Positions 8,832-18,097 of a stretch of 64,000 nucleotides of DNA are shown piece by piece. Position 1 is the first letter of the stretch; each line of letters opens with the position of its first letter. A model generated the notes under the pieces. It saw only the letters and a program-made list of their open reading frames with translations. It searched no databases and was not told where the DNA came from. The translations under genes and the position numbers were made by a program. This DNA comes from Paraburkholderia agricolaris (GTDB lineage: Bacteria > Pseudomonadota > Gammaproteobacteria > Burkholderiales > Burkholderiaceae): positions 1,240,001 through 1,304,000 of the forward strand of contig NZ_QPER01000002.1 in assembly GCF_009455635.1 (NCBI RefSeq). The letters are read 5' to 3'.

Positions 8832-9923
8832 TTACGCTGCCTGCCTGTACATTTGGGTCGAGGCCGAGGTTCGTTCCGGATTCAGATAGACCGCGTCTGC
8901 CAGATGCCAGTTCCGGATAGCTCCTGACCAGCGCGCCGGGTTTCGCATGCGTGCGCTCCGGTACAGCGCTCGCCGTCGGGCCAGCAGGTCACTGGCTTCG
9001 CCCCGGTGACGTTGGCCCGGGCTGACATACTTCAGACCGCTGTGACAGTGCTCTTCGTTGTACCACTGCACGAAGCGCTGCACCCATTGCCGAGCCGCCT
9101 CCAGCGTGTCGAACGGCTGCTCTGGCCACAACGGACAGTACTTCGCCGTTCGGAACAGCGATTCGGCAAAAGCGTTGTCGTTGCTCACACGCGGCCGGCT
9201 GAACGAAGGCTGCACACCCAGATCGATCATCGCCGCGCGCATGGTGGCGCCTTTCATTGCACTGCCGTTATCAGAGTGCAGCACCAGCGGACGCCCGGCG
9301 ACGCCTTCACGCAGACACCCCTTGGCCAGCAGCACGCTCGCGTGCTCGGCCGACTCCTGCTCCCAGACCTCGTTCATCACCAGCTTGCGGCTGTAGATGT
9401 CCTTCATCATGTACCAGTAGAAGTACCGGCCCCTTACCGTGGTCGGCATCCAGGTGATATCCCAGCACCACACCTGATTCGGACCATCGGCACAATGCGT
9501 CGTGAGCGTGCGTCGTTGCGGGGCACGCGCGCGGCCCCGGCGCTGGCCCTGTCCTGCCGCTTTCAGCACCCGGTAGAACGTCGATTCGGAAGCCAGATAA
9601 ACCCCCTCATCGGCCAGTTTCGGCACGATCTGGTGCGGCGTCAGGCTCGCGTAGCCCGGGCGGTTGGCCGCATCGAGTACGGCCTGCCGCTCGGCTTCAC
9701 TCAGCCTGTTGGGCGGCGCTGCACGCTTCACCTGAGTGCGCCCGTCATGCGGCAACAGGCGCCAGCGCTGGACACTGCGTATGCTGAGCCCCAACTGCTC
9801 GCATGCTCGCGAGCGGCATGCCCCTTGCCGTACGGCTTCATCGATCAACTGCATGGCTTCATCGCGATCCGGGCTGCTGATCAGTCTTCCTCTTCCTTGC
9901 CCCAGATCGCGTCGGCTTTTTTT
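8832..9923 (-). CDS. IS3-family transposase OrfB (made as an OrfAB frameshift product)
   Basis: Catalytic half of the transposase. The first Met of the frame is at 9854, but the frame is open upstream to the slippery A7 run, so the active product is expected from a -1 shift out of OrfA. DDE residues: Asp in VWCWDITW, Asp in LHSDNGS, Glu in DNAFAESLFRT, in the order and context of the rve core of IS3 enzymes. The N-terminal part has an HTH_21-like region. The frame is intact. Confidence 0.9.
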   Translation of the reverse strand, partial: KKSRRDLGQGRGRLISSPDRDEAMQLIDEAVRQGACRSRACEQLGLSIRSVQRWRLLPHDGRTQVKRAAPPNRLSEAERQAVLDAANRPGYASLTPHQIVPKLADEGVYLASESTFYRVLKAAGQGQRRGRARAPQRRTLTTHCADGPNQVWCWDITWMPTTVRGRYFYWYMMKDIYSRKLVMNEVWEQESAEHASVLLAKGCLREGVAGRPLVLHSDNGSAMKGATMRAAMIDLGVQPSFSRPRVSNDNAFAESLFRTAKYCPLWPEQPFDTLEAARQWVQRFVQWYNEEHCHSGLKYVSPGQRHRGEASDLLARRRALYRSARMRNPARWSGAIRNWHLADAVYLNPERTSASTQMYRQAA

Positions 9924-10378
9924 CGCAGGTTCAGCAACGCCGCCGCCTCCGCACGGGCCGCATCGCTGCGCTTGAGCTGGCGCTCCAGTTCACGGATGCG
10001 CTTCTGGTGAGCCTTCACTTCCTTGCGCTGGGCAGCCGTGAGTTTCGCCTCCGGCACGTTGGCCTGCTCGCACGCCTGACGCCACTGCCGGATCTGCTCC
10101 GGATAAATGCCCTTGCTACGGCAGTATTCTGAGGTCTCCACCTCGTTCAGCGATGCCGTCTCCAGCACCACCCTGAACTTGTCGGCGCTCGACCATTGAT
10201 CGCTTGTCTTGCCATTGCCCGGCATGAATCCCCCAGCCTGTCTCGCGCTCTGCCGCCAGGCACGCAGTGTCACCGTCGTGATGCCCGTCGCCCCTGCCAG
10301 CTCGATGACCGCACGATTGAACGGCGGCATCATCTGTTTGACTACCCATTCCCGCGTCTCTGCTGAATAGCGTCTCAT
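9881..10378 (-). CDS. IS3-family transposase OrfA
   Basis: DNA-binding half of the IS3 transposase, 165 residues. An N-terminal helix-turn-helix (residues ~18-45, including GATGITTVTLRAWRQSAR) is followed by a second helical region with a leucine-zipper-like stretch (RIRELERQLKRSDAARAEA). Near its 3' end the minus strand carries seven consecutive A residues (9917-9923 on the plus strand as T), where a -1 slip enters the OrfB frame. I checked that the relative reading frames agree with a -1 shift. Confidence 0.9.
   Translation of the reverse strand: MRRYSAETREWVVKQMMPPFNRAVIELAGATGITTVTLRAWRQSARQAGGFMPGNGKTSDQWSSADKFRVVLETASLNEVETSEYCRSKGIYPEQIRQWRQACEQANVPEAKLTAAQRKEVKAHQKRIRELERQLKRSDAARAEAAALLNLRKKADAIWGKEEED
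9917..9923 (-). other. Predicted -1 ribosomal frameshift site joining OrfA and OrfB
   Basis: Run of seven A (minus strand) followed by G, the A6G-type slippery sequence common in IS3 elements. Slipping back one base turns LRKK-ADA of OrfA into the frame that continues into OrfB. Confidence 0.75.
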
Positions 10379-10450
10379 ATTCCATTCGCTGTCCGCCCTC
10401 CATCTTTACATCAATCGTTCGAGTGAGGCGACAACTAGCCTGACATGGAG

Positions 10451-10605
10451 GGCTGGCAAAGAAAAGTAGGTGCTCCCCCGCACAGGGGGAACGCTAATAG
10501 ACCACTAACACAGCAAGGAAAGGCCAAAAGACCAAAAGGCAAAAAGACCAAACGGGCAACGCCAAAAAAAACCAGACAACAAACCCGCCGACCAGGCCCA
10601 AACCC
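10451..10605. repeat. Long palindromic repeat, copy 1, right part
   Basis: Remainder of the right arm after the IS3 element. It is the inverted complement of the left arm near 7168-7290 (shared GGCACCTACTTTTC, GTGTTAGTGGTCTATTAGCG and CTTTGGCCTTTCCTTG read on the minus strand). It ends within a few bases of the gabT stop codon at 10609. Only 19 bp of the same arm survive between the two insertion sequences (8781-8799). Confidence 0.8.
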
Positions 10606-10608
10606 TGA

Positions 10609-11892
10609 TCACACAGCTACAGCAACATTCTCCTTAAGCACCGCTTCAAGAATCCCCATAGCCTCATCAAAAACAGAATCCTGAATCGTAAGCGGGAACA
10701 GGAACCGAACCACGTTCGAATAAACACCACAAACGAGCAACAGCAACCCACGCTCAAGCGCCAGCGCCTGCACCCGCTTGGTGAACTCAGCATCCGGCTC
10801 GGTCCCACCGGCCTTGCAGAATTCAACAGCAACCATCCCGCCTGGCCCACGCACATCGGCGATCTGCGGAACTTCGCTCTGCAGCGCGATCAGCTTCGCC
10901 TTGACGCGATCGCCCAAAACGGTAGCCCGCTCGCAGAGCTTCTCCTCATCGATGATATCGAGCACAGCATGCGCGGACGCAATCGCCAGCGGGTTGCCCG
11001 CATAGGTGCCACCCAGACCGCCAGGCGCCGCCGCATCCATCAGATCGGCACGCCCAACCACACCCGACAACGGCATGCCGCCTGCCAGGCTCTTGGCCAT
11101 CGTCATCAGATCAGGCACCACGTCGTAGTGATGCATGGCAAACAACTTGCCGGTACGGGCAAAACCCGTCTGCACTTCGTCGGCGATCAGCAAAATGCCA
11201 TGCTCATTGCACAGCTTGCGCAACGCACGCACGAACTCGGCCGGCGCCGGGTAGAAACCGCCTTCGCCCTGAACCGGTTCGAAAATGATCGCCGCGACAC
11301 GCTTCGGATCAATGTCGGCCTTGAACAGAAACTCGATCGCCTTCAACGAATCAGCCGTCGTCACGCCATGCAGCGGATTCGGGAACGGAGCATGGAATAC
11401 GTCCGCCGGGAACGGGCCAAAGCCGATCTTGTACGGCGCAACCTTGCCGGTCAGCGCCATGCCCATCATCGTGCGGCCATGAAAACCACCCGTGAAGGCA
11501 ATCACGCCCGGACGGCCCGTCGCGGCACGCGCAATCTTGATCGCGTTTTCAACGGCTTCGGCACCCGTCGTGAAGAAGGCAGTCTTCTTCGGATAGTCGC
11601 CCGGCGCACGCGCGTTGATCTTCTCAGCCAGTTCGACGTACGACGCGTACGGCACGATCTGATACGCGGTATGCGTGAAATGATCGAGCTGGTCGCGGAT
11701 CGCCGCCAGAATCTTCGGGTGACGATGGCCCGTGTTACACACGGCAATACCCGCGGCGAAATCGATGAAGCGGCGCCCCTCGACGTCCCACAACTCGGCG
11801 TTTTCGGCGCGCTCAGCGTAGAAATCGCACATCACCCCGACGCCGCGCGGCGTGGCGGCGTCTTTACGGCTCTTCAGGTCAGCATTCTTCAT
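10609..11892 (-). CDS. gabT: 4-aminobutyrate--2-oxoglutarate aminotransferase
   Basis: PLP-dependent class III aminotransferase that converts GABA and 2-oxoglutarate to succinic semialdehyde and glutamate. It has 427 residues, the normal length. TGAEAVENAIK contacts the PLP phosphate, Asp238 in IADEVQTG pairs with the PLP pyridine nitrogen, and Lys267 in TMAKSLAGG is the Schiff-base lysine. The start follows GGAGATAACC. It is divergent from gabR, its probable regulator, and heads a gabTD unit split by the repeat/IS block. Confidence 0.95.
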   Translation of the reverse strand: MKNADLKSRKDAATPRGVGVMCDFYAERAENAELWDVEGRRFIDFAAGIAVCNTGHRHPKILAAIRDQLDHFTHTAYQIVPYASYVELAEKINARAPGDYPKKTAFFTTGAEAVENAIKIARAATGRPGVIAFTGGFHGRTMMGMALTGKVAPYKIGFGPFPADVFHAPFPNPLHGVTTADSLKAIEFLFKADIDPKRVAAIIFEPVQGEGGFYPAPAEFVRALRKLCNEHGILLIADEVQTGFARTGKLFAMHHYDVVPDLMTMAKSLAGGMPLSGVVGRADLMDAAAPGGLGGTYAGNPLAIASAHAVLDIIDEEKLCERATVLGDRVKAKLIALQSEVPQIADVRGPGGMVAVEFCKAGGTEPDAEFTKRVQALALERGLLLLVCGVYSNVVRFLFPLTIQDSVFDEAMGILEAVLKENVAVAV

Positions 11893-12015
11893 GGTTATCT
11901 CCTTGGCTCCTCGATTTTGCAGGGGACTGCGTGCTCAACGCAGCACATGCAGCGACTATAATGAGATTTGGCTCTTAATTTCAGAGCCATTTCAATAAAA
12001 AAGTAGGAGCCAATC
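11893..12015. promoter_or_regulatory. gabT-gabR divergent promoter region with GabR-type operator candidate
   Basis: Inverted repeat TGGCTCT (11969-11975) / AGAGCCA (11983-11989) with a 7-bp gap; further AGCC half-sites lie at about 11903 and 12007. TATAAT at 11957-11962 reads on the plus strand, and its complement gives a TATAGT-like -10 on the minus strand with CTGAAA 18 bp upstream, so the repeat overlaps the gabT promoter. Binding by GabR is inferred from position and from the habit of MocR proteins to bind their own intergenic region. Confidence 0.5.
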
Positions 12016-13533
12016 ATGCGCGCGAGCGTTTTGTCCGACTGGCTGGCGCAGCGCCTCGATCGCGGCAATGGCCAGCCGATCTATCGCCAGCTGCATCGGC
12101 TGTTGCAGCAGGCGATCCTGTCGCGCGAATTGCCGGCGGGCAGCAAGGTGCCGTCATCGCGTCTGTTGGCGCAGGAATTGGGCATCGGGCGCAATACCGT
12201 TACGCAGGTGTACGAGCAACTGGTGCTCGAAGGCTATGTGAGCTCGGCGACCGGCCGTGGCACGTTCGTCGCCGATAGCGCGCCGGACGAGATCGTCGGC
12301 GCACCCGACGCCGAGGCGCCGGGCATGCCGCCCGAATCATTGCCGCCGCCACCGTCGTCGCAGGGCAAGCGCGCGTTGTCGACACGCGGCGCGCGGCTCA
12401 TCGCGGGGGCCGGCGTTTCGAAGCGGCAATGGGGCGCGTTTATGCCGGGGGTGCCGGATGTCACCAGGTTTCCGGCACGCGTGTGGAGCCGTTTGCACAA
12501 CAAGTATTGGCGCCGGCTGCGCCCGGACTTGCTGACCTACGCGCCGGGCGGCGGGCTGGCCTCGTTGCGGCACGCGCTGGCGGACTATCTGCGCACGTCG
12601 CGCTCGGTGCGCTGCACGCCCGAGCAGATCATCATCACGACCGGGATTCACCAGTCGGTCGACCTGGCCGTGCGTCTGCTGTCCGATCCGGGCGACCTGA
12701 TCTGGACCGAAGACCCGTGCTACTGGGGCGTGCGCAGCGTGCTGCACGTGTCCGGCCTGCAATCGCGGCCGATCGCCGTCGACGAAGAAGGCATCAATCC
12801 GTCCGCCGACGATCTCGCGCAGCCGCCGAAGCTGATGCTCGTCACGCCATCGCATCAATATCCGCTCGGCATGGTGATGAGCCTCGCGCGGCGCCGCATG
12901 CTGCTCGAGTACGCGCGCCAGAACCAGTGCTGGATCATCGAGGACGACTACGACAGCGAATACCGCTACGGCAGCCGGCCGCTGGCATCGCTGCAAGGTC
13001 TGGACAGGTCCGGACAGGTGATTTACGTGGGCAGCTTCGGCAAGACGCTGTTTCCGGGCCTGCGCATCGGCTACCTGGTCGTGCCCGAAGCGCTGGCCGA
13101 GAGCTTTGCGACCGCGAGCGCGGAGTTATATCGCGAAGGACAGTTGCTGCAGCAGGCGATGCTGGCGGAATTTATCGCGGAAGGGCATTTCACGTCCCAT
13201 ATCCGCAAGATGCGCACGCTTTACGGGCAGCGTCGCCAGACCCTGCTGGACGCCGCTGCGCACCGTTATGGCGATGCGTTGCCGGCCGTAGGCGGCGATG
13301 CCGGTCTGCATCTGGTGATGCAATTGCCGGCAGGCAGCGATGACCGCGCGGTGGCTGCCGCCGCGCTGGAACGCAATATCGTCGTGCGGCCGTTGTCGGG
13401 GTATTACGCGCAACCGTCGCTGGCGCCGTCGGGCTTGCTGATCGGCTATGCATGCGTGCCCGACGAGGAGATCGCGCCTGCTTTCAATACATTGGCGGAT
13501 GCGATCGACGCGACCCTGGTGCAGTTCGCGTGA
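12016..13533 (+). CDS. gabR: MocR/GabR-type transcriptional regulator
   Basis: Fusion of an N-terminal GntR-type winged helix (residues ~15-80, with SSRLLAQELGIGRNTVTQVYEQL) to a C-terminal class I aminotransferase fold, joined by a Pro/Ala-rich linker (~95-115). The PLP lysine is about residue 343 in SFGKTLFPGLRIGY. In characterised GabR the aminotransferase domain senses GABA through PLP and activates gabT/gabD. The divergent position against gabT supports that role. It has 505 residues, typical for the family. Confidence 0.88.
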   Translation: MRASVLSDWLAQRLDRGNGQPIYRQLHRLLQQAILSRELPAGSKVPSSRLLAQELGIGRNTVTQVYEQLVLEGYVSSATGRGTFVADSAPDEIVGAPDAEAPGMPPESLPPPPSSQGKRALSTRGARLIAGAGVSKRQWGAFMPGVPDVTRFPARVWSRLHNKYWRRLRPDLLTYAPGGGLASLRHALADYLRTSRSVRCTPEQIIITTGIHQSVDLAVRLLSDPGDLIWTEDPCYWGVRSVLHVSGLQSRPIAVDEEGINPSADDLAQPPKLMLVTPSHQYPLGMVMSLARRRMLLEYARQNQCWIIEDDYDSEYRYGSRPLASLQGLDRSGQVIYVGSFGKTLFPGLRIGYLVVPEALAESFATASAELYREGQLLQQAMLAEFIAEGHFTSHIRKMRTLYGQRRQTLLDAAAHRYGDALPAVGGDAGLHLVMQLPAGSDDRAVAAAALERNIVVRPLSGYYAQPSLAPSGLLIGYACVPDEEIAPAFNTLADAIDATLVQFA

Positions 13534-13552
13534 GGGCGCATGACGGTGAGCG

Positions 13553-14389
13553 TCAAATCCGTATCAACACTGCCCCCAGCGTAACCAGCGCGCATGCCAC
13601 GATACGCCGCGCTGTCAGCTTTTCACGCATGAACAGCCAGCCGATCAGCACCGCGAAGATCGAACTCAGCTCACGCAGCGCGGAGACCATCGCGATCGGC
13701 AGATAGCGGTAGGCCTCGATGATCAGGCAATAGGCGGTGAGCGCGAGCACGCCGGAGGCGATCCCTTTGAGCACCACCGTGCGGCCGATGAAGAGCCCCC
13801 GGGCGCCGCCGCGCCAATGCCAGGCGAGCAGAAACTGCGGGATATTCCAGATCAGATACACCCACATGATGTAGCTCAGGCCGTTGCCCGCCACGCGTGC
13901 GCCAATTCCATCGACGACCGAATACGTCGCGATGAAGAAGCCGGTCAGCAGCGCAAACGGCACGCTTTCGCCGGAAAACCGCATGCCGCGGCGAAATGCC
14001 AGCGAGACGATGCCGAGCGACACGAGCGCCACGCCGATTGCCGCCAGCGGTTTGAGCGCTTCGTGCGCGAACACCAGCGCGCCGACGAACACCAGCATCG
14101 GCGAAAGACCTCGCGCAATCGGATAGATCTGCCCGAAGTCGCCGCTCTTGTAGGCACGGATCAGTGCCAGCAGGTAGCCGAATTCGAGTACCACCGAGGC
14201 GAAGATATAAGGCCAGGCCGCCGGATCGGGCAAAGGCAATACGACCACCCCGACCGCGCTGACCGCGATATACGGAATCGCCATCATGCCGAGCAGCCAT
14301 ACACGGTCTTCGGATAGATGCAGAAACGCGTTCCAGGTGGCGTGAAGCAGCGCGGAAAGCAGCACCAGCGAAACGACTAAGGTGTCCAT
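13553..14389 (-). CDS. EamA/DMT-family membrane transporter
   Basis: Integral inner-membrane protein of 278 residues with about ten hydrophobic segments in two homologous halves (EamA repeats), as in drug/metabolite exporters. The first repeat begins at the N-terminus and the second near residue 145. Substrate unknown. It converges on gabR (gap 19 bp) and lies upstream on the same strand, so it is not obviously in the GABA unit. Only a weak ribosome site is visible before the ATG. Confidence 0.8.
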   Translation of the reverse strand: MDTLVVSLVLLSALLHATWNAFLHLSEDRVWLLGMMAIPYIAVSAVGVVVLPLPDPAAWPYIFASVVLEFGYLLALIRAYKSGDFGQIYPIARGLSPMLVFVGALVFAHEALKPLAAIGVALVSLGIVSLAFRRGMRFSGESVPFALLTGFFIATYSVVDGIGARVAGNGLSYIMWVYLIWNIPQFLLAWHWRGGARGLFIGRTVVLKGIASGVLALTAYCLIIEAYRYLPIAMVSALRELSSIFAVLIGWLFMREKLTARRIVACALVTLGAVLIRI

Positions 14390-14483
14390 CGCAGATCAGG
14401 GAGAGGGAGAAGAAGACCGCAAAGGCGGCCGCAAGCCCGTGATTATTCCAGCAGAACGCCGCAATAACCGAATCACGCTTTAA

Positions 14484-15407
14484 CTACAGGGGCTTTGAGG
14501 CGCTTTCGGCTGCCGCCGTCGCCCGCGGTGCATCGTCGAACAACCAGTCGAGAAATAAGCCGAGTTCGCGGTCCTGCGGCGCCACGCGATACAGGCAATG
14601 AAACGGCGGTCCTTCGAGCCTGACTTCCGGAAAGAGGGCAACCAGCCGCCCGCGCTGTACGTCTTCTTCGACGATGGCATGAGGCGCGAGCGCCACGCCG
14701 AGACCGCTCGCGGCTGCCTGCACGAGCAAAAAGAACTGCTCATAGAAGGGGCCGCCGAGTGTTTCGCCGGCCGGTACCGCCGCGCAGTGGAACCAGTACT
14801 GCCAGGCCTCCGGCAAGCCCGCATAGTGCAGCAGCCGCGCCTGCAGCAAATCGGCGGGGGTACGCAGGGTATCCAGTTCGGGCAGGTTGGGCGCGCACAC
14901 GGGCACTGCCACATTGGGGACGAGGGGCCGCGAGTCGAAGCCGTAACGCCGCAGATTCGGCTGGTAGCGGCGGATGATGGCATCGTGCGCTTCGTCGAGG
15001 TGGTCGATGTTCAGGCCGTTGACGGTAACGACCTGTACGTCGATTTCGGGGTGGCGCGCGTGAAAGCGCGCGAGCCGTGGAATCAGCCAGCCGTGCGCGA
15101 ACGATGCCGATGTATTCACGCGGAGTGTTCGCCGCGTGGTGTTGCCGCGCATTTGCGCGGTGGCTTCGGCCAGCCGGCTCAGACAGCCGGCGACATCGAC
15201 CAGGTAATGCCTGGCATGCGGCGTCATTTGCAGCGTGCGGCCGTTGCGTTCGAACAGCTTCTGCCCGAGATAGTCTTCGAGCGCGCGAATCTGTTGTGTT
15301 ATCGCGCTATGCGTGACGCACAGTTCCTCGGCGGCTTTGGTGAGGCTGCCGAGGCGTCCGGCAGCCTCGAAGCTGCGCAACGTGTTGAGAGGAGGCAGGC
15401 GGCGCAT
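14484..15407 (-). CDS. LysR-family regulator, GcvA-like
   Basis: Transcription factor of 307 residues: N-terminal winged HTH (RSFEAAGRLGSLTKAAEELCVTHSAITQQIRALE, residues ~10-45) and a C-terminal periplasmic-binding-type effector domain. PPLNTLRSFEAAGR followed by HSAITQQIRALE resembles the GcvA/AmpR branch. The start at 15407 is chosen because AGGG lies 6 nt upstream; an upstream in-frame TTG at 15425 is possible. Target unknown; the neighbours are a DMT transporter and, divergently, a lipoprotein gene 106 bp away. Confidence 0.85.
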   Translation of the reverse strand: MRRLPPLNTLRSFEAAGRLGSLTKAAEELCVTHSAITQQIRALEDYLGQKLFERNGRTLQMTPHARHYLVDVAGCLSRLAEATAQMRGNTTRRTLRVNTSASFAHGWLIPRLARFHARHPEIDVQVVTVNGLNIDHLDEAHDAIIRRYQPNLRRYGFDSRPLVPNVAVPVCAPNLPELDTLRTPADLLQARLLHYAGLPEAWQYWFHCAAVPAGETLGGPFYEQFFLLVQAAASGLGVALAPHAIVEEDVQRGRLVALFPEVRLEGPPFHCLYRVAPQDRELGLFLDWLFDDAPRATAAAESASKPL

Positions 15408-15513
15408 GAAAAGCCCTATATCCAAGTATTACTTGTATTTCTAACAGAAACTTTCCATTGAGGATATCGGCTTCACGCTTTTACGATAAGGCTTTCCACC
15501 ACCGGTCATAGCA

Positions 15514-16167
15514 ATGGCATTGCCCGTGTTGCAGCGCGCCACAACCCAGTTTTCCTGTTATCCCAAGGCACGGCGCCGCCCGTTCTGGCGCAGTGTCTGC
15601 ATGTGTGCGGGCGTCTTCGCCCTGCTGGGCGCATGCAAGGCGCCGGATCCGAACGAGCGCGTGACAGGCTCGGGCGGCACCGCGGTCAAATACAGTTCGC
15701 GTCAGGTGAGCGTGGATCTGACCGACAGCGAACGCACCGCGCTTGCTGCGATGCGCGACCGCGGTTTTCCGGGCGCCACGCGTGAGAAGGCGCTGACGGC
15801 GGTCGCCAGCGCGTTGAAATCGAGCGGCTATGCGCCGGTGACGGTGGAAACGGATACGGCGCTGGTGGAAGCCGGCCGCTCCGAAGTGCTGGTGCCGAAA
15901 TGGCGGGAAGTGCTGCGTGGCGTGCTCAAGACGCGTATCGGCATGTTGCCGGCCAAACCCGATCACCAGTACACCGCGGCGCTCGTCAGCGTGCGGCCGG
16001 CAGAAAGTGGCCAGGGTGTCGTCGTGCGGGCGCGTTTCGACAATACGGTATGGGACAGCAACGGCGACGCTCGCACGAAGACGGTGTTGGCGCGCGAAGA
16101 ATATGAAGCGTTCTTCGGTAAGGTTGGCGAGGCGCTGAATGGCGCTTTGGCGCCTCGCCAGCCCTGA
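15514..16167 (+). CDS. Hypothetical lipoprotein
   Basis: 217 residues, not recognised. The N-terminus has basic residues (KARRRPFWR), a hydrophobic run and a lipobox LLGAC around residues 37-41, so it is predicted to be an outer- or inner-membrane lipoprotein. The rest is soluble and mixed alpha/beta. The predicted n-region is long; a later ATG at 15600 would leave no basic residues before the lipobox, so the upstream start is kept. No motif gives a function. It lies divergent from the LysR gene and convergent with phnE. Confidence 0.65.
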   Translation: MALPVLQRATTQFSCYPKARRRPFWRSVCMCAGVFALLGACKAPDPNERVTGSGGTAVKYSSRQVSVDLTDSERTALAAMRDRGFPGATREKALTAVASALKSSGYAPVTVETDTALVEAGRSEVLVPKWREVLRGVLKTRIGMLPAKPDHQYTAALVSVRPAESGQGVVVRARFDNTVWDSNGDARTKTVLAREEYEAFFGKVGEALNGALAPRQP

Positions 16168-16210
16168 GTGCCGATCGGTATCGGGGCACCTCAGGCAGCG
16201 TGAAATTGCA

Positions 16211-17053
16211 TCAGGTCACGCGTTCGCGCAGCCACGCGGATGCCATGTCGAGCACCGTCACGACAACGATCACCATGATCATCACCGCAGCCGTCTGCGC
16301 GTAATTGAACGAACGGATCGCCTCGTACAGCACCACGCCGATCCCGCCCGCGCCGACCATGCCGACCACCATCGCCGAGCGCACGTTCGATTCGAAGCGA
16401 TATAGCGCGTACGAGATCCACAACGGCAACACTTGCGGCAGCACGCCGTAGATGATTTCGTCGAGACTGGTCGCGCCGGTTGCACGCACGCCTTCGGCCG
16501 GTCGCGGATCGATAGCCTCGACCGCTTCGGCGAAGAGCTTGGCGAGCACGCCGGTGGTGTGCACCCACAATGCGAGCACGCCGGCGAACGGACCGAGTCC
16601 CACCGCGACGATGAACAGCATCGCGAAGACCATTTCATTGATCGCGCGGCATGCATCCATCATGCGGCGCATCGGCTGTACGACCCACATGGGCGCCATG
16701 TTGTGTGCGGACATCAGGCCGCACGGCACGGCGCACACCAGTGAGAGCACGGTGCCCCACACGGCAACCGAGAGCGTCACGTACATCTCGTGCAAATAGC
16801 TGCGCCACTCGGTGAAGTCCGGCGGGAAGAAGTCCTTGGCGAACTGCCCCATGTTGCCCGAATCGGAGAGCAGGTCGAGCGGACGCATATCGGCGCCGTG
16901 CCACGCGCCACCCAGTACGGCAAGCACGGCGATCCAGCCGATAAGCGACAGCCAGCTGCGCTTGCCTGCGGCAGGCGCAGCGTGCCGTGCCGCCTGCGCG
17001 GCGAGCGCTTCGCTCGCGCGCATGGGCGACGTGATCAGATCAACCGTGTTCAT
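16211..17053 (-). CDS. phnE: Phosphonate/phosphite ABC transporter permease
   Basis: Inner-membrane permease of 280 residues with about six helices and the EAA-type loop that contacts the ATPase ([24 protein letters not shown], residues ~165-190). It overlaps the 3' end of phnD by 4 bp (ATGA), so the two are translationally coupled. It is third in phnC-phnD-phnE. No C-P lyase genes are in the window, so the substrate could be phosphonate, phosphite or hypophosphite. Confidence 0.9.
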   Translation of the reverse strand: MNTVDLITSPMRASEALAAQAARHAAPAAGKRSWLSLIGWIAVLAVLGGAWHGADMRPLDLLSDSGNMGQFAKDFFPPDFTEWRSYLHEMYVTLSVAVWGTVLSLVCAVPCGLMSAHNMAPMWVVQPMRRMMDACRAINEMVFAMLFIVAVGLGPFAGVLALWVHTTGVLAKLFAEAVEAIDPRPAEGVRATGATSLDEIIYGVLPQVLPLWISYALYRFESNVRSAMVVGMVGAGGIGVVLYEAIRSFNYAQTAAVMIMVIVVVTVLDMASAWLRERVT

Positions 17054-18054
17054 TGCTTCGATACGGCGCTGTTGAGTGCGCTCATCTTCGCGTCGATGTC
17101 GGCCAGCTGGGTCTTGCGGTCGTCGTCGGAAAGATGGGTGTCGTTCTCGATCTTCTGCTTCTGCCGGTACAACGCGACCTGGCGGATCGGCAGCAACTGC
17201 GCATCCGACGATGCCGCGAAGCCGGCGTAGCCCGTAATCGCGGCCATCACCGCTTTTTCATGCGGATCGGTCTTGCCATAGTTCAGGAAGAAGTTGCGCA
17301 GCTTGTCCTTGGTGGCTTGCGGCAGATCCTTGCGCCACACCAGCGGGTCCGACGGAATCAGCGGCGAAGTCCACAGCACGCGTACCTGTGCAAACTTGTC
17401 CGGATGCTGTTGCTTCAGCGTGTCGAGCATCTCGGTGTTGTTGGTCGCGACGTCGATCTTGTTGTTCACCACGGCCAGCAGATTGGCCTCGTGACTCGAC
17501 GGCAGCACCGCCTTGAATGCCGTGTTGACCGCGACGTTGCGCTTGGCGAACAGGTAGTAGCCCGGGATCAGCGTGCCGGAGGTGGAGTTCGGATCGCCGA
17601 AACCGAGCGTGACGTCTTTCGTATTCTTGAACACGTCGTCCAGCGTCTTGAAGCGGCTGTTGACGTTGGTGATGAGCACCGACTTGTAGCCGAGGTCGCC
17701 GTTCGCATACAGCACCTTGGCGAATACTTCGCCTTGCGAACGATCCACCGCCTCGATCGCCGATGCATTGCCGAAATAGCCCACCTGTACCTTGTTGAAG
17801 CGCATGCCTTCAATGATGCCGGCGTAGTCGGTCGCGAAGAACGCTTTGACATTCAGGCCGGTCTGCTTGTTCATGTCCGCGATCAGCGGTTCCCAGCGCT
17901 GTTTCAGCACCGAGGAGGAGTCGGTCGAAATGATGCCGAGGTTGATGTCCTCGGCGTGTGCGGTGGCGGCGCAGGCGAATGTGGCCGCGCCGACAGTCAG
18001 CGTGACTAATGAACGTAGTGAACGTAATGAACCTAATGAACGCAGAAATTTCAT
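17050..18054 (-). CDS. phnD: Phosphonate ABC transporter substrate-binding protein
   Basis: Periplasmic binding protein of 334 residues. The signal peptide contains a repeated RSL motif encoded by tandem 9-bp repeats, and a cleavage site at about AHAEDINLG. The domain carries the PhnD hallmarks: [15 protein letters not shown] segment, [10 protein letters not shown] (anion-binding Ser/Thr) and [10 protein letters not shown]. The start at 18054 is preferred because upstream in-frame codons encode an implausible Arg/Pro/Thr-rich stretch. It lies 43 bp after phnC and overlaps phnE. Confidence 0.9.
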   Translation of the reverse strand: MKFLRSLGSLRSLRSLVTLTVGAATFACAATAHAEDINLGIISTDSSSVLKQRWEPLIADMNKQTGLNVKAFFATDYAGIIEGMRFNKVQVGYFGNASAIEAVDRSQGEVFAKVLYANGDLGYKSVLITNVNSRFKTLDDVFKNTKDVTLGFGDPNSTSGTLIPGYYLFAKRNVAVNTAFKAVLPSSHEANLLAVVNNKIDVATNNTEMLDTLKQQHPDKFAQVRVLWTSPLIPSDPLVWRKDLPQATKDKLRNFFLNYGKTDPHEKAVMAAITGYAGFAASSDAQLLPIRQVALYRQKQKIENDTHLSDDDRKTQLADIDAKMSALNSAVSKQ

Positions 18055-18097
18055 CGCTTTTGAAGTCCGGTTGAGTGAACAGAATGGATGGGCGCGC

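Larger units (their letters stand above)
8800..10450 (-). mobile_element. IS3-family insertion sequence (ends approximate)
   Basis: About 1.65 kb, encoding overlapping OrfA and OrfB on the minus strand. Matching terminal sequences are TGTCAAGGTAGTTGTCGC (8806-8823) and the complement of TGTCAGGCTAGTTGTCGC (10428-10445), giving the TG...CA ends typical of the family. The flanks carry the 7-bp direct repeat GGCTGGC (8793-8799 and 10451-10457), longer than the usual 3-5 bp, so the exact ends are uncertain by a few bases. It sits 19 bp from the IS30 element, inside the same palindromic repeat. Confidence 0.85.
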
